Source of the DNA: Treponema sp. UBA792
GTDB lineage: Bacteria; Spirochaetota; Spirochaetia; Treponematales; Treponemataceae
Direction: 5' to 3'
DNA: 16,076 bases
Assembly: GCA_002296965.1 (NCBI GenBank)
Contig: DBIW01000013.1
Coordinates: forward strand, 384 to 16,459
The position numbers and the translations under genes are program-made. Below the pieces are notes generated by a model. That model worked only from the letters and a program-made list of their open reading frames with translations, was not told where the DNA came from and made no database searches. This document shows, one piece after another, positions 14,737 through 16,076 of this stretch; positions within the stretch are counted from its first letter, which is position 1; the number at the start of each line of letters is the position of its first letter.

Positions 14737-15801
14737 ATGAACAAGTACGTAAAACGTTACTGCATTGACGCCATGTCCGGTATGGCGCAGGGACTTTTCG
14801 CCTCGCTTTTAATCGGGACGATAATCAGGACGCTCGGCCAGCAGCTTCTGCGCATCTGGAACAGTCCCGTTGCGGAATTCCTTGTTTCCGCCGGAACTTT
14901 CGCATCGGATTCTCACGTAGTCGGGGCGGCTATGGCCGTGGGAATCGGCTTTGCGATGGGAGTTCCGTCCCTCGTGCTTTTCTCGCTTGCGGCGGTAGGC
15001 AGCGCGGCGAATGTGACCGGCGGAGCCGGAGGTCCGCTTGCCGTTCTGATAATCGCAGTTGTGGCGACGGAAGCCGGAAGACTTGTCAGCAGAAAAACAA
15101 AAGTTGACATCATCGTGACACCGGCCGTAACAATTCTTGCGGGCGCGGTTCTTACCGTTCTGACCGCGGAATACATAGGAGACGCGGCAAGCAGCGTGGG
15201 AAAATTCCTCGTCTGGACAACAAAGCTTCATCCGTTCTGGATGGGAATTCTCGTGTCGCTCACCGTGGGAATCGCGCTCACGCTCCCGATAAGCTCCGCC
15301 GCAATCTGCGCCGCATTCGGACTTACAGGACTTGCAGGCGGAGCCGCCGTCGCCGGATGCTGCTCCCAGATGGTCGGATTCGCGGTTCTGTCATTCAGGG
15401 AAAACCGCTGGGGCGGCGTGCTCTCGCAGGGGCTTGGAACCTCGATGCTCCAGATGCCGAACATAATCAGAAACCCAAAAGTGTGGATTCCACCCTGCCT
15501 CGCCTCAATAATCACCGGTCCGCTCGCAACCTGCCTCTTTAAGATGGAGATGAACGGAGCGGCGGTCAGCTCAGGAATGGGAACATGCGGACTTGTAGGA
15601 CAGATCGGCGTGATAACAGGATGGTTTGAACCTTGCGATGCAGCAGTCAGCCACGGAGCAGCGGCAATCTCACCGACGCTCTCCGACTGGCTCGGACTTA
15701 TGCTGATCTGTTTTGTTCTTCCGGCCGTTCTTTGCTGGGCATTCGGACTTCTTTTCAGGAAAATCGGATGGATAAAGGACGGAGACCTTACACTGGACTG
15801 A
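14737..15801 (+). CDS. PTS EIIC-like (PfoR-type) membrane protein
   Basis: A 354-residue integral membrane protein of about nine to ten hydrophobic segments. The N terminus KRYCIDAMSGMAQGLFASLL (residues 6-25) is highly characteristic of the PTS_EIIC_2 family, which includes the Clostridium perfringens regulator PfoR. Gly/Ala-rich helices follow, with GGAGGPLAVLII, KTKVDIIVTPAV and MGTCGLVGQIGV as typical family segments. Despite the name, no phosphorylation domain is present and no EIIA/EIIB gene is nearby, so sugar transport through the PTS is unproven and the substrate is unknown. The frame is open from 14617, but the ATG at 14737 is chosen because GGAG lies 5 nt before it and the family motif begins there; the preceding 40 residues are charged and lie over the RNA hairpins. 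Confidence 0.87.
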   Translation: MNKYVKRYCIDAMSGMAQGLFASLLIGTIIRTLGQQLLRIWNSPVAEFLVSAGTFASDSHVVGAAMAVGIGFAMGVPSLVLFSLAAVGSAANVTGGAGGPLAVLIIAVVATEAGRLVSRKTKVDIIVTPAVTILAGAVLTVLTAEYIGDAASSVGKFLVWTTKLHPFWMGILVSLTVGIALTLPISSAAICAAFGLTGLAGGAAVAGCCSQMVGFAVLSFRENRWGGVLSQGLGTSMLQMPNIIRNPKVWIPPCLASIITGPLATCLFKMEMNGAAVSSGMGTCGLVGQIGVITGWFEPCDAAVSHGAAAISPTLSDWLGLMLICFVLPAVLCWAFGLLFRKIGWIKDGDLTLD

Positions 15802-15876
15802 AAATTTTCCCGCCGAAAAAAAATGCCGGAACAGAGAAACGTATCGGCTCCCATTCCGACGGCTCAAAAAAAATGA

Positions 15877-15908
15877 ATTCCTGCCAGAACTGAAATCCCG
15901 GTAGGAAT
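15877..15908 (-). terminator. intrinsic terminator reading leftward, probably of the CRISPR transcript
   Basis: ATTCCTGCC (15877-15885) and GGTAGGAAT (15900-15908) form a 9-bp stem (one G-T pair) with a 14-nt loop. On the minus strand the stem is followed by TCA and eight T residues (complement of the A run at 15866-15873), the usual form of an intrinsic terminator. On the plus strand no T run follows. The only candidate leftward transcript here is the repeat array that starts at 15975. Confidence 0.6.
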
Positions 15909-15974
15909 ATAAAAAAATAAAGAATTTACTCCTGCTGAAGATACGGAAATCCATTTAACAAAAAATCGTGATTT

Positions 15975-16076
15975 GTCTTAATCCCTTAAATCAGGTCTAT
16001 GTTTTTAATAATGGGCTCCTCACATATGAAGAACTGGTTGAGCCAAGCAAGGTTTTAATCCCTTAAATCAGGTCTA
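15975..16076 (-). CRISPR. end of a CRISPR array, cut by the window edge
   Basis: A 25-nt core beginning GTCTTAATCCC at 15975-15999 recurs as GTTTTAATCCC at 16052-16076 with one mismatch in 25; the start-to-start distance is 77 nt. The left boundary is sharp, as the flanking bases differ. The right boundary cannot be set because the second copy runs off the window; a 36-nt repeat would leave a 41-nt spacer at 16011-16051. The edge copy carries the mismatch, as is usual for the leader-distal repeat, and on the minus strand the repeat ends in ATTAAAAC, close to the ATTGAAAC handle of many type I-B and III repeats. Both suggest transcription leftward with the leader outside the window. No cas gene is present, so the type is open. 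Confidence 0.75.

Noticed and set aside
15975..16076. Assignment of the array to type II because the repeat begins GTTTTA on the plus strand
   Set aside because: Type II repeats of 36 nt usually end in AAAAC on the same strand, but the first copy ends in TTTTTAATA at that length. No tracrRNA-like anti-repeat was seen. Type VI and V-A handles do not fit well either.

Overview
The window looks like chromosomal DNA from a spirochaete, most likely a non-pallidum Treponema. The strongest clue is a roughly 900-residue GreA: a very long N-terminal extension ahead of a normal GreA module is a spirochaete trait (Borrelia has one of similar length). Several envelope proteins of no recognised family, mid-range G+C and a strong preference for GGA-ATT and GAA-TTC codon pairs fit this. 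The genus call is inference, and no rRNA or tRNA gene is present to confirm it.

Layout. Positions 46-807 (-): Sir2 deacylase. 924-3941 (+): a large exported protein combining a zinc metallopeptidase-like domain, a probable beta-propeller and a probable outer-membrane barrel. 3947-4894 (-): argC. 4975-5703 (+): deoC, divergent from argC over an 80-bp interval with two back-to-back promoters. A hairpin at 5715-5738 separates deoC from a leftward unit read from about 10.5 kb to 5.7 kb: TPR protein, long greA, metallo-beta-lactamase-fold hydrolase. A rightward unit at 10657-14548 holds rpe and three envelope genes in tight succession (33-nt gap, 4-nt overlap, 2-nt gap): an exported TPR/coiled-coil protein, an exported protein of unknown family, and a membrane-anchored TPR protein. 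14737-15801 (+) is a PfoR-like PTS EIIC membrane protein with a structured 5' leader. The right edge enters a CRISPR array (first repeat copy at 15975), probably transcribed leftward toward a minus-strand terminator at 15877-15908.

How the genes relate. The metabolic genes are scattered single steps: argC (arginine synthesis), deoC (deoxyribose phosphate breakdown) and rpe (pentose phosphate pathway). The rpe-linked trio has the architecture of an envelope assembly or division-site module, but no specific function can be assigned. The greA extension contains a segment resembling the Tudor-like RNA polymerase-binding domain at the C terminus of PcrA/UvrD helicases.

Most notable: (1) sir2, argC and deoC each have a good sigma70-type promoter whose -10 box lies only 6-7 nt before the ATG, with no Shine-Dalgarno sequence, so their mRNAs should be leaderless, while five other genes have clear Shine-Dalgarno sites; (2) the peptidase-propeller-barrel protein; (3) the Tudor-like segment inside GreA; (4) the unassigned RNA leader before the EIIC gene; (5) the CRISPR array end. 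No cas gene, transposase, tRNA or rRNA was seen. No gap between genes exceeds 300 bp.
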